Shown piece after piece: positions 8,118-16,009 of a DNA stretch of 64,000 nt. The position numbers and the translations under genes were made by a program. The first letter of the stretch is position 1. Each line of letters opens with the position of its first letter. Origin of the DNA: Blautia sp. (GTDB taxonomy: Bacteria > Bacillota > Clostridia > Lachnospirales > Lachnospiraceae); contig JAFVGK010000016.1 in the NCBI GenBank assembly GCA_017475035.1, forward strand, positions 1-64,000, written 5' to 3'. The notes beneath the pieces were generated by a model that was not told the origin of the DNA, ran no database searches, and worked only from the letters and a program-made list of their open reading frames with translations.

Positions 8118-9117
8118 AACACTATTCTTTTCAAAGACTAACGATTACCTGAATATATACCTGCCAAAGCAGGCTTCAAAAAGCGATAAAACTATCAAAA
8201 CATACACAGATGCGCTGACAGTATTCAGAAGATATCTTTATGCAGAGCGCGGTATATCGATCAGAAGCTTCAAGTTTGAAGACTGTACCCGTGATCTGCT
8301 TCTGGAGTATCTTGTATACTTGAAAGAAAACCATAAGGCTTCTTCATGCAATAACAGGATGGCGGCAATAAAATCCTATCTATGGTATGTCGCTGATGGC
8401 GATATCTCACTGCAGTCAATCGCTTTGATGGCCTCGAAGATACCACGCATCAGGGAACCCAAGGTCTGCCGTGAAATCATTCAAGAAGATGATTTCAATG
8501 CGCTGCTTTCCGCCCCGCCGAACAACAAAATCGGAACACGTGACAGAACGATCATGATACTTCTTTATGATTCGGCAATCCGTGTGTCAGAGCTACTTGC
8601 GATGGATGTTTCATCAATCAACTTTTCTTCATCGCCAACATATATCCGCATCCGCGGAAAAGGGGATAAAGAAAGAATTGTAACGATAACTGAAAAAACA
8701 GCAGGGCATCTGCGTGCTTATTTGAAACTGTATCATTCCTGCAGTAATAAAGACATGCCGCTTTTCTATACGGTTATCAATGGCAGAACAGATAGAATGT
8801 CTCCAGGAAATGTCGCCAGGATCATCAATAAGTATGCCGCTGAAATAAGAGAAGAGCATCCAGGCCTTCCTGATAAGATCTACCCGCATATGTTCCGCCG
8901 AACCAGGGCATGTAACCTTTATCATGATGGTGTTGAAATTGAATTGGTTTCAAGGATACTTGGCCACGCATCAATTGAAACCACTCGGATCTATGCTTCT
9001 CCTTCGGTCGAGATGATGAGGAAAGCTATGGAGAATGAAGAATCAACGCTGCCGAATGAAAGCCCGCTCTGGTTGGATAATGAAGATGAATTAGCAAAAC
9101 TTTGTGGCATTCGTTAA
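8095..9117 (+). CDS. Tyrosine recombinase (phage integrase family)
   Basis: Intact tyrosine recombinase of 340 residues. It has an N-terminal SAM-like core-binding domain (about 15-105) and a catalytic domain with Arg163 in SAIRVSEL, a lysine in RGKGDKER, His265 and Arg268 in HMFRR, His291 in LGHAS and the nucleophile Tyr300 in RIYAS. AGGTG precedes the ATG, and the start lies inside the end of the truncated recombinase, suggesting translational coupling in the ancestral element. With the fragment upstream it is probably what remains of a multi-recombinase transposon. Its target site is unknown. Confidence 0.88.
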   Translation: MKTASLNKTLFFSKTNDYLNIYLPKQASKSDKTIKTYTDALTVFRRYLYAERGISIRSFKFEDCTRDLLLEYLVYLKENHKASSCNNRMAAIKSYLWYVADGDISLQSIALMASKIPRIREPKVCREIIQEDDFNALLSAPPNNKIGTRDRTIMILLYDSAIRVSELLAMDVSSINFSSSPTYIRIRGKGDKERIVTITEKTAGHLRAYLKLYHSCSNKDMPLFYTVINGRTDRMSPGNVARIINKYAAEIREEHPGLPDKIYPHMFRRTRACNLYHDGVEIELVSRILGHASIETTRIYASPSVEMMRKAMENEESTLPNESPLWLDNEDELAKLCGIR

Positions 9118-9129
9118 CGATTAATACGT

Positions 9130-9244
9130 TATCCTCATCTTTTCTTGTAAATAAGCATACAAAACATTGATGATTTTGGGGAAGATGAGGATAATAATTC
9201 TATGAGGATAACCCGCATTATCCAAATATAAACATAATGCGGGT
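9130..9244. repeat. Inverted repeats between recombinase and IS66
   Basis: TTATCCTCATCTT (9130-9142) is perfectly inverted at 9182-9194, and a third copy of ATGAGGATA lies at 9202-9210. A second perfect hairpin pairs ACCCGCATTAT (9211-9221) with 9234-9244. These could be the end of the tyrosine-recombinase element. The second hairpin overlaps the point where the IS66 tnpB coding sequence is cut. Confidence 0.6.
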
Positions 9245-9252
9245 ACACGGAT

Positions 9253-9552
9253 ATGCGTAAGCAGATCGACGGGCTGGTGGCTATGGTTGAGCTGCAGTTT
9301 GGGCAGAAGATGGATGAGACGTCTATCTACCTGTTCTGTGGTCGGCGGGCAGACCGGATCAAGGCGCTGTACTGGGATGGCACGGGATATGTGCTTTTGT
9401 ACAAGCGACTGGCAGAGAAACAATTCCAATGGCCGCGAAATGAACAGGAACTGAAGAAACTGACGAAGCAGGAATTTCGGTGGCTCATGGAGGGGCTGTC
9501 CATCGTGCAGAAGAAGGCATTCGAGCCGGGAAGACCGTGCACAGTGTGTTGA
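9253..9552 (+). CDS. tnpB: IS66 accessory protein TnpB, 5'-truncated
   Basis: IS66 Orf2/TnpB, a small protein needed with TnpC for transposition. The 99 residues contain MRKQIDGLV, the FCGRRADRIKALYWDG core and KRLAEKQFQWPR. In frame upstream of the ATG the codons still read CGYTD, the normal family sequence before MRK, and are cut by a TAA at 9235. The authentic start with about a dozen N-terminal residues is therefore lost and translation from the internal ATG is doubtful. tnpC follows 94 bases downstream. Confidence 0.85.
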   Translation: MRKQIDGLVAMVELQFGQKMDETSIYLFCGRRADRIKALYWDGTGYVLLYKRLAEKQFQWPRNEQELKKLTKQEFRWLMEGLSIVQKKAFEPGRPCTVC

Positions 9553-9646
9553 GGGGCGTATGTTAATCTTCTGAAAAGGCGAAAAACCAAAAGGAAATTC
9601 CGCCGCGCTGTCGAATTATATAGGTATAAGATCGTGCAGGAGGGCG

Positions 9647-11254
9647 GTGAGCAGCGTGGATCAGGAGATGGTGCCGAAAGCGGCATTTGACGCACTCGTA
9701 GAGCAGCTGTCCACGCTGCAGGCCACGGTGGACCGGCTCACCGCTCTGCTGGAGGAGAAGAATCAGATCATCCTGAATCAGAACCGGGCGCGCTTCGGGC
9801 AGAGCGGTGAGAAGCGGACGTATATCCTCAACGACGGACAGCTGAGCATGTTCGAGCAAGCCGGGGACGGGATCACGGAGAAGGCTCCGGAAGGTAGTTC
9901 TGCCGCAGAGAAGAAAGCGATATCGGTGTCAGCGCATACGCGGAAGCCGAAGCGCACCATGGAAGAGCTCTGCGCGAACATACCGGAGGAAGAGGTTCTG
10001 GTGGACCTACCGGAACGGGAGAAGTTCACAGCGGATGGCCGGCCATTAAAGTGTATCGGAACGGATGAGGTGCGAACAGAGTTAGTTCGGGAACCGAGCC
10101 GGGTATACAAACGGGTCTATCGCTGCAGGGTCTACGCAGATCCCAGGGCGGAAGCAGAGACAGGGAAAGCCGATATCCGGCGGCCCCATGTACCGGCGCC
10201 GCTGCTGCCGGGGAGTTACGCTTCGGCGTCCGTCGTCACGGACATCATCGTGAAGAAGTACGCGGACGCGCTGCCGCTGTTTCGGCAGGAGCAGATGTGG
10301 AAGCGGATGGGTGTTGAGCTTAAGCGTAACACGATAGCGAACTGGGTCATTCAAACGGCAGAAACCTATCTGAAGCCCTTCAGTGACGCATTCCTCCGGG
10401 AACTGCTCAAACAGGCGGCGATCCATGCGGATGAGACGGTGGTGCAGGTCAACAAGGAGCCCGGCCGGGACGCCACGGCGGAATCCCGCATCTGGGCGTA
10501 TGCCTCCTCCAAACGGGCGGAGCGGCAGATCCGATACTTCCGCTATGAGCAGAGCCGCAAAGGCGCGTGTGCTGAGAGCGTGCTCGGAGGGTACACCGGC
10601 GTGGTGGTCTCAGATGGCTACAGCGGCTATGGAATTCTGAGCGCTGCCACTCGGGCAGGCTGCTGGGCGCACGCCCGGCGAAAATGGGTAGAAGCCATGC
10701 CACAGGGCGCAAACAAAGAGAACGCCCTGGCGGCGAAAGGATTGGAATACTGCAGCCGGCTCTTTGAAGTGGAACAGAGGCTGGAAAAGCTGACAGACAA
10801 GGAACGTCTCGAGCAGCGCCAGCTTCTTTCCAGACCCATTGTCAACGAATACTACGCCTGGCTGCAAACGATCTTCAAGCCGGCAGGCAAGTTGAAGAAA
10901 GCGATAGTCTACTCCCTCAACCAGAAGGAGTATCTTTGCACGTTCCTCAGCCATGGGGAGATTGAAATTAGCAACAACCAGGTGGAGAACGCAATCCGGC
11001 CCATTGTTGTGGGCCGGAAGAACTGGCTGTTCTGCGATACCCAGGCGGGGGCTAACGCCAGCGTCATCATCTTCACCCTGCTGGAAACCGCCAAGGCGAA
11101 CGGACTGAACCCTGAGGCTTATCTGAATCATCTTCTCACGGTGCTGCCGGAGCGGTTCACCGCTGATCCGCATGGATCGGTTGACGATTTGTTGCCTTGG
11201 AGCCAAGAGATGCAGCGGGCTTTCATGCCCGAGATTTCAGACTTGGATCATTGA
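9647..11254 (+). CDS. tnpC: IS66 transposase TnpC
   Basis: DDE transposase of the IS66 family, 535 residues. It starts with a coiled coil (about 10-45) and the RFGQSGEKR segment, followed by a proline/charged linker, a zinc-binding-like region and the catalytic core with Asp262 in HADET, Asp323 in SDGYSGY and Glu447 in NNQVENAIRP. The product looks full length. GTG at 9647 lies only two bases after GGAGG, so GTG at 9656 may be the real start. The 3' end overlaps the end of a minus-strand gene by 18 bases. Confidence 0.92.
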   Translation: MSSVDQEMVPKAAFDALVEQLSTLQATVDRLTALLEEKNQIILNQNRARFGQSGEKRTYILNDGQLSMFEQAGDGITEKAPEGSSAAEKKAISVSAHTRKPKRTMEELCANIPEEEVLVDLPEREKFTADGRPLKCIGTDEVRTELVREPSRVYKRVYRCRVYADPRAEAETGKADIRRPHVPAPLLPGSYASASVVTDIIVKKYADALPLFRQEQMWKRMGVELKRNTIANWVIQTAETYLKPFSDAFLRELLKQAAIHADETVVQVNKEPGRDATAESRIWAYASSKRAERQIRYFRYEQSRKGACAESVLGGYTGVVVSDGYSGYGILSAATRAGCWAHARRKWVEAMPQGANKENALAAKGLEYCSRLFEVEQRLEKLTDKERLEQRQLLSRPIVNEYYAWLQTIFKPAGKLKKAIVYSLNQKEYLCTFLSHGEIEISNNQVENAIRPIVVGRKNWLFCDTQAGANASVIIFTLLETAKANGLNPEAYLNHLLTVLPERFTADPHGSVDDLLPWSQEMQRAFMPEISDLDH

Positions 11255-12124
11255 CCGCTTACCTTTCTTCTCCTTCTGTCTTGCGTAAAACTTCTCCGCT
11301 TCTGCCTGGTTCCGGAATGCGCTGTGCCCGGACAAGTCTTTCAAGAGTTCCCGCCTCACTCGCTTTCCTTCCGCGCCGCCGAAGCCGAGACGTAGAAGGA
11401 AGATACGCATACTGTATTTCTCCGACTCTGTAGGCCGCTCAATACCCTCAACTCTCCTGGCCTCCCGCGCCATCTTGACAAGGGCGGATAGGAATTCCGT
11501 GTAGATCGTGATCGGCATGCAGTCTTCCGGCCCGTCGATGGGCTGCACATGATCCCACCAAGGGAAGGAAATCTGGGAGTCATCGATCATTACTTCCAGC
11601 CGGTCTGCATGCAGACTCTTCTGGATCAGCGTTGCCTTGGAGGCGATCAGCTTGAGAAGATTTGCAAGGTTGGCTTCTGTGAATCCGTCCGCCGGGAAGG
11701 AGATCGTCAGGGAAGTGTCGCCGTCCGTGCTCTCTGACTCTCCTGCATCCGTTTCCTGCACCGTTTCGCTCTCGTCCTGCTCATCCTGTTCATCCTCTAT
11801 CTCATCTGCCCGGTCGCAATCTGTCTCGTCTGAGGTAGATTCTGACGTGTCAGACTCCGGCGTTTCTACCTCTTCCGTGATCACATTGGCATTCTCCGCC
11901 GCCGTAAATCCTGCTTCTGCCAGTATCTCCATAATCTTAACCACAGTCTCCTCGCTCGTCCGCCCGTCCCGGATCATCGTTCCGTCTTTCGTAACGGTCA
12001 CCGCTCCGATCTTATATCCGCAGGTCGGCATCCGAAGGTAGTAAGGTTTCTCACCGATCACCTCACCGATAATGGATACCATCCGCTTCCTGTCCTCTCC
12101 GGTTACATTGTAATAACGCTTCAT
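11237..12124 (-). CDS. Mobile-element-associated hypothetical protein, 3' end altered by IS66
   Basis: A 295-residue soluble protein that I recognise only as a type common on clostridial mobile elements, sometimes loosely called virulence-related. The first 90 residues form one conserved block (YYNVTGEDRKR; MPTCGYKIG). A Glu/Asp/Ser/Thr-rich linker (about 100-150) follows, then a second block (about 155-285) with ISFPWWDH. The last eight codons fall inside the presumed IS66 right end, so the native C-terminus was probably replaced when IS66 inserted. Function unknown. Confidence 0.6.
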   Translation of the reverse strand: MKRYYNVTGEDRKRMVSIIGEVIGEKPYYLRMPTCGYKIGAVTVTKDGTMIRDGRTSEETVVKIMEILAEAGFTAAENANVITEEVETPESDTSESTSDETDCDRADEIEDEQDEQDESETVQETDAGESESTDGDTSLTISFPADGFTEANLANLLKLIASKATLIQKSLHADRLEVMIDDSQISFPWWDHVQPIDGPEDCMPITIYTEFLSALVKMAREARRVEGIERPTESEKYSMRIFLLRLGFGGAEGKRVRRELLKDLSGHSAFRNQAEAEKFYARQKEKKGKRSMIQV

Positions 12125-12455
12125 AAAAGCATGCGCTCCTTTCTACACTCATCTCCCATTGTTTTGGTCTGTCTCTCCCTTCCAGGCATCGCTGCCATGT
12201 TCTATTTTCCTGCCTCCCGGCAGCTGTTCTGGATGGTAGTGTGATATTAGCGTCAGGTGAACAGGATAGCAAGCGAATTACGGGTGATAATCTGCACGAA
12301 GATGACTACGATCTCTTGTCTACTTCTACGCATCGTACTTCTACAGTTCTCAGTGTTAAAGTGACTGAGAAAAGAGTATGGCTCCATGGAATATTTCATC
12401 CATAGAGCCATATCTTTTTTCTGACGCCATCTGCGTCAGCTCATTAGTTTACTTG
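12125..12455. other. Intergenic stretch with one terminator
   Basis: Apart from the hairpin at 12377-12412 nothing clear is seen here. The ribosome binding site AAAGGAG of the 295-residue protein is at its start. Confidence 0.4.
12377..12412. terminator. Bidirectional terminator
   Basis: TATGGCTCCATGGA (12377-12390) pairs with TCCATAGAGCCATA (12399-12412) with one mismatch. TCTTTTTT follows on the plus strand and CTCTTTTC on the minus strand, so it can end the minus-strand surface-protein gene. Confidence 0.8.
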
Positions 12456-15002
12456 TTACGCTGCGTTTCTCCTTCTCTTCTTCATCACCAGCCCAGCTCC
12501 TGCAAAAGCGGTGAACGTAAGGCCGATGAGGTAGATCAGGTTGGTGCCGGGGCCGCCGGTGGAAGGAAGGGCGGCGCCGGGGGTATTCTCCACTGTGAAT
12601 GTGACCGTGCCTTCCATTGTAGAGATCGTCACATCGCCGACTTTTGCCGTTGTGGCTTCCCTGTAACTCAGTTTACCATCTGTGATTACTTTCTCCAGAA
12701 GGTGAAGTCCCGATGAATCTACTTTGACATAGAAGGTGCCTTCACCTGTCTGTATATAGCCATCCGGTGTCACGGTTTCCTTCACTTCATAGCAGCCTGC
12801 GGAGATTCCCTTGAAGCTCACCTTGCCATCGGAACCTGTTATTTCAGGAACCGACGCAACCGCCTCCCCCTCTTTAACTACGGAGGCGGTTTGACTTGTT
12901 TCCAGAATCTTCTGAATGGTGAAGGCTGCTCCTTCCAGAGGACTCGTTGTTCCGGCTGCGACTTTCAGGATATCGAAATCAACCGTAGACTTCTTCTTAT
13001 TATTGACCGTGATTGTACCTGCCCCGGGATTGCTTGCCTGACTGTCTGCCGTACCTGACCCGGGATTGCTTTCCCCGCTGTCTGCCGTACCTGATCCGGG
13101 ATTGCTTTCCCCGCTGTCTGCCGTATTTGTCCCGACACTGTAACTGTCGAAAGCAAAACTGCCGGATGCCGACACCTCACGGACGCCGTAGCTATAGATA
13201 TAGGTCTGACCACCGTCAGAACCGACACCGGCAGTAAGCAGTTTCGTGTAGGTATGCAAAAAGCTGTTCTCCCATTTCAACTCAACCTGATAAGACGAAG
13301 AATCAAAGGTTGGATCAATGGCTGCCGGTCCGCCGCCGGCCTCGCTCGTTGTAGATACAGAAATAGAATTTACTGTGCCATCACCGAATACAACATATAC
13401 ATCCGGTACATCAGGGATCGTTATCGTTCTTGTTGTTCCTCCCTGAATCCAGCCCCACCAATCTCCAGAAACTTTATAAAATTCATCCTCAGGAGAGAAA
13501 CTTTGAGTGAATTTTGCATCAGCCCCTCCGTCAATACTGTCAATTGTTATAATAACACCCGCCTGATTTCTTGGGACAAGTATGGAGGCCAGGTCTTCCG
13601 TGCCATTATACATTATAAAATGCACCGTTGTTCCGGTCGGAACAGCTCTGTACCTTACCAGTTCAACCGTAGCCGACAGATTTTCCAGTACGTCCGCATC
13701 CGTAATTTCATTATCGCCGTCAAACCATTTCTTTTCAACGGACAGCTGCGTATAATCCGGCTCCTGGCGGTTTGTCATCAAGACTTTCACTTTCCCGGAC
13801 TCCGAAGTGTCATAGCTGTATGCAGTTTCGTAACCGGCAACTTCTACTTCATCGACATAATAAGCATAGTACGTAGCCTTCTCATTTGCGTCAATGGTCA
13901 CCTCGGGGAGATCATCGAACTGAGCCGTATAAAGCGCCGAGCCATGATACGTATGCCCCATCTGATACAACCCGTCTTCGCCTGAAACCTTATTCGGATG
14001 ATCATTATAATTGACCTGGGCCGCATTGTACAGAATACCGCCGCTGGTCGGCTGTTCATCAAAGGGTTCTGTACTGCTCACCTGATAGAGTTTGAACTGG
14101 ACGACTGTGTTGTCCGGCCAGCTTTTTTCACCGCCCTCTTTGTCTTTCCAGGCTTTCTCAACAATGAGATCTGTGGTCCGCTCCTCCGGCTTCTTCCTGT
14201 TCTTCATGGAAGAAAGAAGGATTGTATTATTCTGCTCATCCTGTGTTTCCGTCACATCAACCGAGGCAGAATAGCCATCTACAGGCACTTCCTTCACATA
14301 GTAAGAATAGAAATACCAGGTTCCGCCATCATCCCTGTGAACGGATGGCAGCTCTTCAAAGCTGATACCCTCTTGAAACTGTGTTCTTGAAATGCTGTAA
14401 AGTCCGTCTTCAGCGGATGCTCCGGTGACGAGATACGGATTTCCTTCAATTGTATACAGATTTCCGCCTGACATCGGCGCCGTTGTGAAGGGCGCCCGGC
14501 TGATCACCCGGTAGAGATAGAACCGGACATTCTCCAGATCCTCAGGAAGATCCTTGACATCGATCTCTGTTTTTCCGTCTTCACCCAGCCAGATCTTGGA
14601 TACGGAAACATTTACGTTTCTTTCCGTTACCTGATAGTTCTTCAGATGATAGCTCTTCTCATCCTCTGTCTCGTTCAGGGTATAGCTTGAGACATAATCC
14701 ACCGGAACTTCAACTTCTTCCAGTTTATATGCATAGCCATTCCCGTCTGTGTCAATACGGGGAAGTTTTTCCCATGAATACTCCCAGCTGCCTTCTATGG
14801 GAAGTGTAATCTCCCCATTATAAGTTGTTCCATCTGCGTTGGTTATGGTTTCGACAGCAGCATAGTCCTCATTGTTCTTCTTCTGATAAAGCTGGACTTT
14901 TGCGGTCAGGCCTTCCGGATTCTCAATTTTGTCTCCTTCGATGTCAAACCACTCTTTATCGACGTTTACCGTGATGGGTTCGTCGGTCTCGGTGTTGTTC
15001 AT
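12456..15002 (-). CDS. Cna-B repeat surface protein with LPSTG anchor, N-terminally truncated
   Basis: C-terminal 848 residues of a sortase-anchored protein built of about six collagen-binding-type B (Cna-B/SpaA-like) modules, recognisable by repeated KxWxDxxG and YxYYVxEV segments. A short repeat stretch rich in GESNPGSG (about 625-660) precedes the last module, then LPSTG, a hydrophobic helix and KKRRRN. There is no signal peptide: the first residues are the tail of another Cna-B module, and the frame runs upstream without a stop into DNA of the methyltransferase gene. The gene has therefore lost its 5' end, and no ribosome binding site precedes the ATG. Export and anchoring are unlikely unless it is rejoined to a 5' part. 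Confidence 0.83.
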   Translation of the reverse strand: MNNTETDEPITVNVDKEWFDIEGDKIENPEGLTAKVQLYQKKNNEDYAAVETITNADGTTYNGEITLPIEGSWEYSWEKLPRIDTDGNGYAYKLEEVEVPVDYVSSYTLNETEDEKSYHLKNYQVTERNVNVSVSKIWLGEDGKTEIDVKDLPEDLENVRFYLYRVISRAPFTTAPMSGGNLYTIEGNPYLVTGASAEDGLYSISRTQFQEGISFEELPSVHRDDGGTWYFYSYYVKEVPVDGYSASVDVTETQDEQNNTILLSSMKNRKKPEERTTDLIVEKAWKDKEGGEKSWPDNTVVQFKLYQVSSTEPFDEQPTSGGILYNAAQVNYNDHPNKVSGEDGLYQMGHTYHGSALYTAQFDDLPEVTIDANEKATYYAYYVDEVEVAGYETAYSYDTSESGKVKVLMTNRQEPDYTQLSVEKKWFDGDNEITDADVLENLSATVELVRYRAVPTGTTVHFIMYNGTEDLASILVPRNQAGVIITIDSIDGGADAKFTQSFSPEDEFYKVSGDWWGWIQGGTTRTITIPDVPDVYVVFGDGTVNSISVSTTSEAGGGPAAIDPTFDSSSYQVELKWENSFLHTYTKLLTAGVGSDGGQTYIYSYGVREVSASGSFAFDSYSVGTNTADSGESNPGSGTADSGESNPGSGTADSQASNPGAGTITVNNKKKSTVDFDILKVAAGTTSPLEGAAFTIQKILETSQTASVVKEGEAVASVPEITGSDGKVSFKGISAGCYEVKETVTPDGYIQTGEGTFYVKVDSSGLHLLEKVITDGKLSYREATTAKVGDVTISTMEGTVTFTVENTPGAALPSTGGPGTNLIYLIGLTFTAFAGAGLVMKKRRRNAA
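13018..13125. repeat. Three 36-base tandem repeats in the Cna-B gene
   Basis: Three copies (13018-13053, 13054-13089, 13090-13125), the last two nearly identical, encode 12-residue units such as TADSGESNPGSG. Copy number may vary by slippage. Confidence 0.85.
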
Positions 15003-15004
15003 TT

Positions 15005-15622
15005 TCAGAATATCATTATCAGAGGGAATGTTTCTCTATATTTAACGGCATTTACATTGCCAATGATAATGAACTTCTTTTGATGAGCGACAAGTACGCC
15101 AACATATTCCCGGAACAGAGAAAAGGGAGGATTCGTTACCACGATATCTGCTTCATCCAGAAGTTCCAGGCATTCCGGGGAACGGAAATCACCATCCCCT
15201 TCCAGTTCCGTCAGCTCATTTTCTCCCGACTTGAACAACTCCGCCACATCCAGCATATCCACGCCGCCGTCGCCGGTCTTGTCATAAACAGTAGTAACGA
15301 CCGCTTTGTATGGCTTGTTCTGTGTCTCCTCCGACTCTCCGAGAATATCAAATATGGAAAGCTGTTTATTGGCAATCGGCGACCCCGTATAACAAGTCGC
15401 AATCAGCTTCTTCAGGCCAAGCCGGTTGAAATTCAGGACAAAGTACTTGAAGAAATTGCTCTCGAACGGATCATCACAATTGCAAAGCACAGTCTTGTCC
15501 TTAAAATGCTTTCTGTAGTAGCGCATCTCCTTCTCAATATCAGTCAGTTGTGTATAAAACTCGTCCTTCTTCGCTGTTTTTGCAGCAGACAAGTTCACAT
15601 TTCCACTTGTTTTTCCTGCCAT
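15005..15622 (-). CDS. EcoRI-type adenine-specific DNA methyltransferase, C-terminally truncated
   Basis: N-terminal 205 residues of an adenine methyltransferase of the M.EcoRI type: KKDEFYTQLTDIEKE, CNCDDPFESNFFKYF and the catalytic motif IV NPPF (about residue 167). Homologues continue well beyond the last conserved residues here (IIIGNVNAVKYRETFPL), so roughly the last third, including further target-recognition sequence, is gone. The stop lies two bases before the ATG of the truncated surface protein, and the fusion point is near 15010-15025. The cut protein is probably inactive. A small ribbon-helix-helix gene lies 26 bases upstream; no cognate nuclease is seen. Confidence 0.82.
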   Translation of the reverse strand: MAGKTSGNVNLSAAKTAKKDEFYTQLTDIEKEMRYYRKHFKDKTVLCNCDDPFESNFFKYFVLNFNRLGLKKLIATCYTGSPIANKQLSIFDILGESEETQNKPYKAVVTTVYDKTGDGGVDMLDVAELFKSGENELTELEGDGDFRSPECLELLDEADIVVTNPPFSLFREYVGVLVAHQKKFIIIGNVNAVKYRETFPLIMIF

Positions 15623-15648
15623 TCCTTATCACCTCAAAAAACAGATGG

Positions 15649-15840
15649 TTAGTCGTCATTCTCATGCTTCCGCAGTATCTCCTGCTTCCGATCATATTCC
15701 TCAAAATACGCAGCAAGCGCTCGTTCAACCACGGTGGTCTTAAGCTGCCCTGCTTCCTCACATACTTCCTGAAGCTTTTTATATATTGGAGTCTCTATGC
15801 GGACATTAAGATAAACGCCATCCTTTTTCGCTCTGGCCAT
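15649..15840 (-). CDS. Ribbon-helix-helix (Arc/CopG-type) small protein
   Basis: A 63-residue protein with a beta strand (GVYLNVRIE) followed by two helices, the pattern of ribbon-helix-helix DNA-binding proteins. GGAG lies before the ATG and a promoter is visible 45 bases upstream. It is probably co-transcribed with the truncated methyltransferase and may have regulated it. Such proteins also act as antitoxins, but no toxin gene adjoins it. Confidence 0.72.
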   Translation of the reverse strand: MARAKKDGVYLNVRIETPIYKKLQEVCEEAGQLKTTVVERALAAYFEEYDRKQEILRKHENDD

Positions 15841-15883
15841 TTTTATTCTCCTCTATCATAAATGCAAAATACTGGACTTTTAC

Positions 15884-15912
15884 ATTATATCACAATTGGC
15901 TACCTATTTCAA
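15884..15912 (-). promoter_or_regulatory. Sigma-A promoter of the ribbon-helix-helix/methyltransferase unit
   Basis: On the minus strand TTGAAA (15907-15912) and TATAAT (15884-15889) are separated by 17 bases. Confidence 0.7.
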
Positions 15913-15953
15913 TCTAAAAGCACCACTTTGTATTAGGCACTACTAACCCACTC

Positions 15954-15981
15954 TCAAAAGAAGAAGCTGATCCTCAGCTTC
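15954..15981 (-). terminator. Terminator of the giant adhesin gene
   Basis: On the minus strand GAAGCTGA pairs with TCAGCTTC around a three-base loop and is followed by TTCTTTTG. It begins about 30 bases beyond the stop codon. Confidence 0.7.
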
Positions 15982-16009
15982 CTGAAGACCAGCCTCTCTT
16001 TACATCATG

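Larger units (their letters stand above)
9238..11262 (+). mobile_element. IS66-family element, left end missing
   Basis: tnpB and tnpC are in IS66 order, but tnpA, the left inverted repeat and the first codons of tnpB are absent. The right end probably lies at 11262, where the minus strand begins GTAAGCGGTCAA, resembling the GTAA-type ends of the family. Confidence 0.75.

Noticed and set aside
9647..11254. Complete, active IS66 element
   Set aside because: tnpA, the left end and the true start of tnpB are missing.
15649..15840. Toxin-antitoxin pair led by the ribbon-helix-helix protein
   Set aside because: The adjacent gene is a methyltransferase fragment, not a toxin; the protein is reported only as a probable regulator.
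15005..15840. Working restriction-modification system
   Set aside because: The methyltransferase is truncated and no restriction endonuclease gene is next to it.
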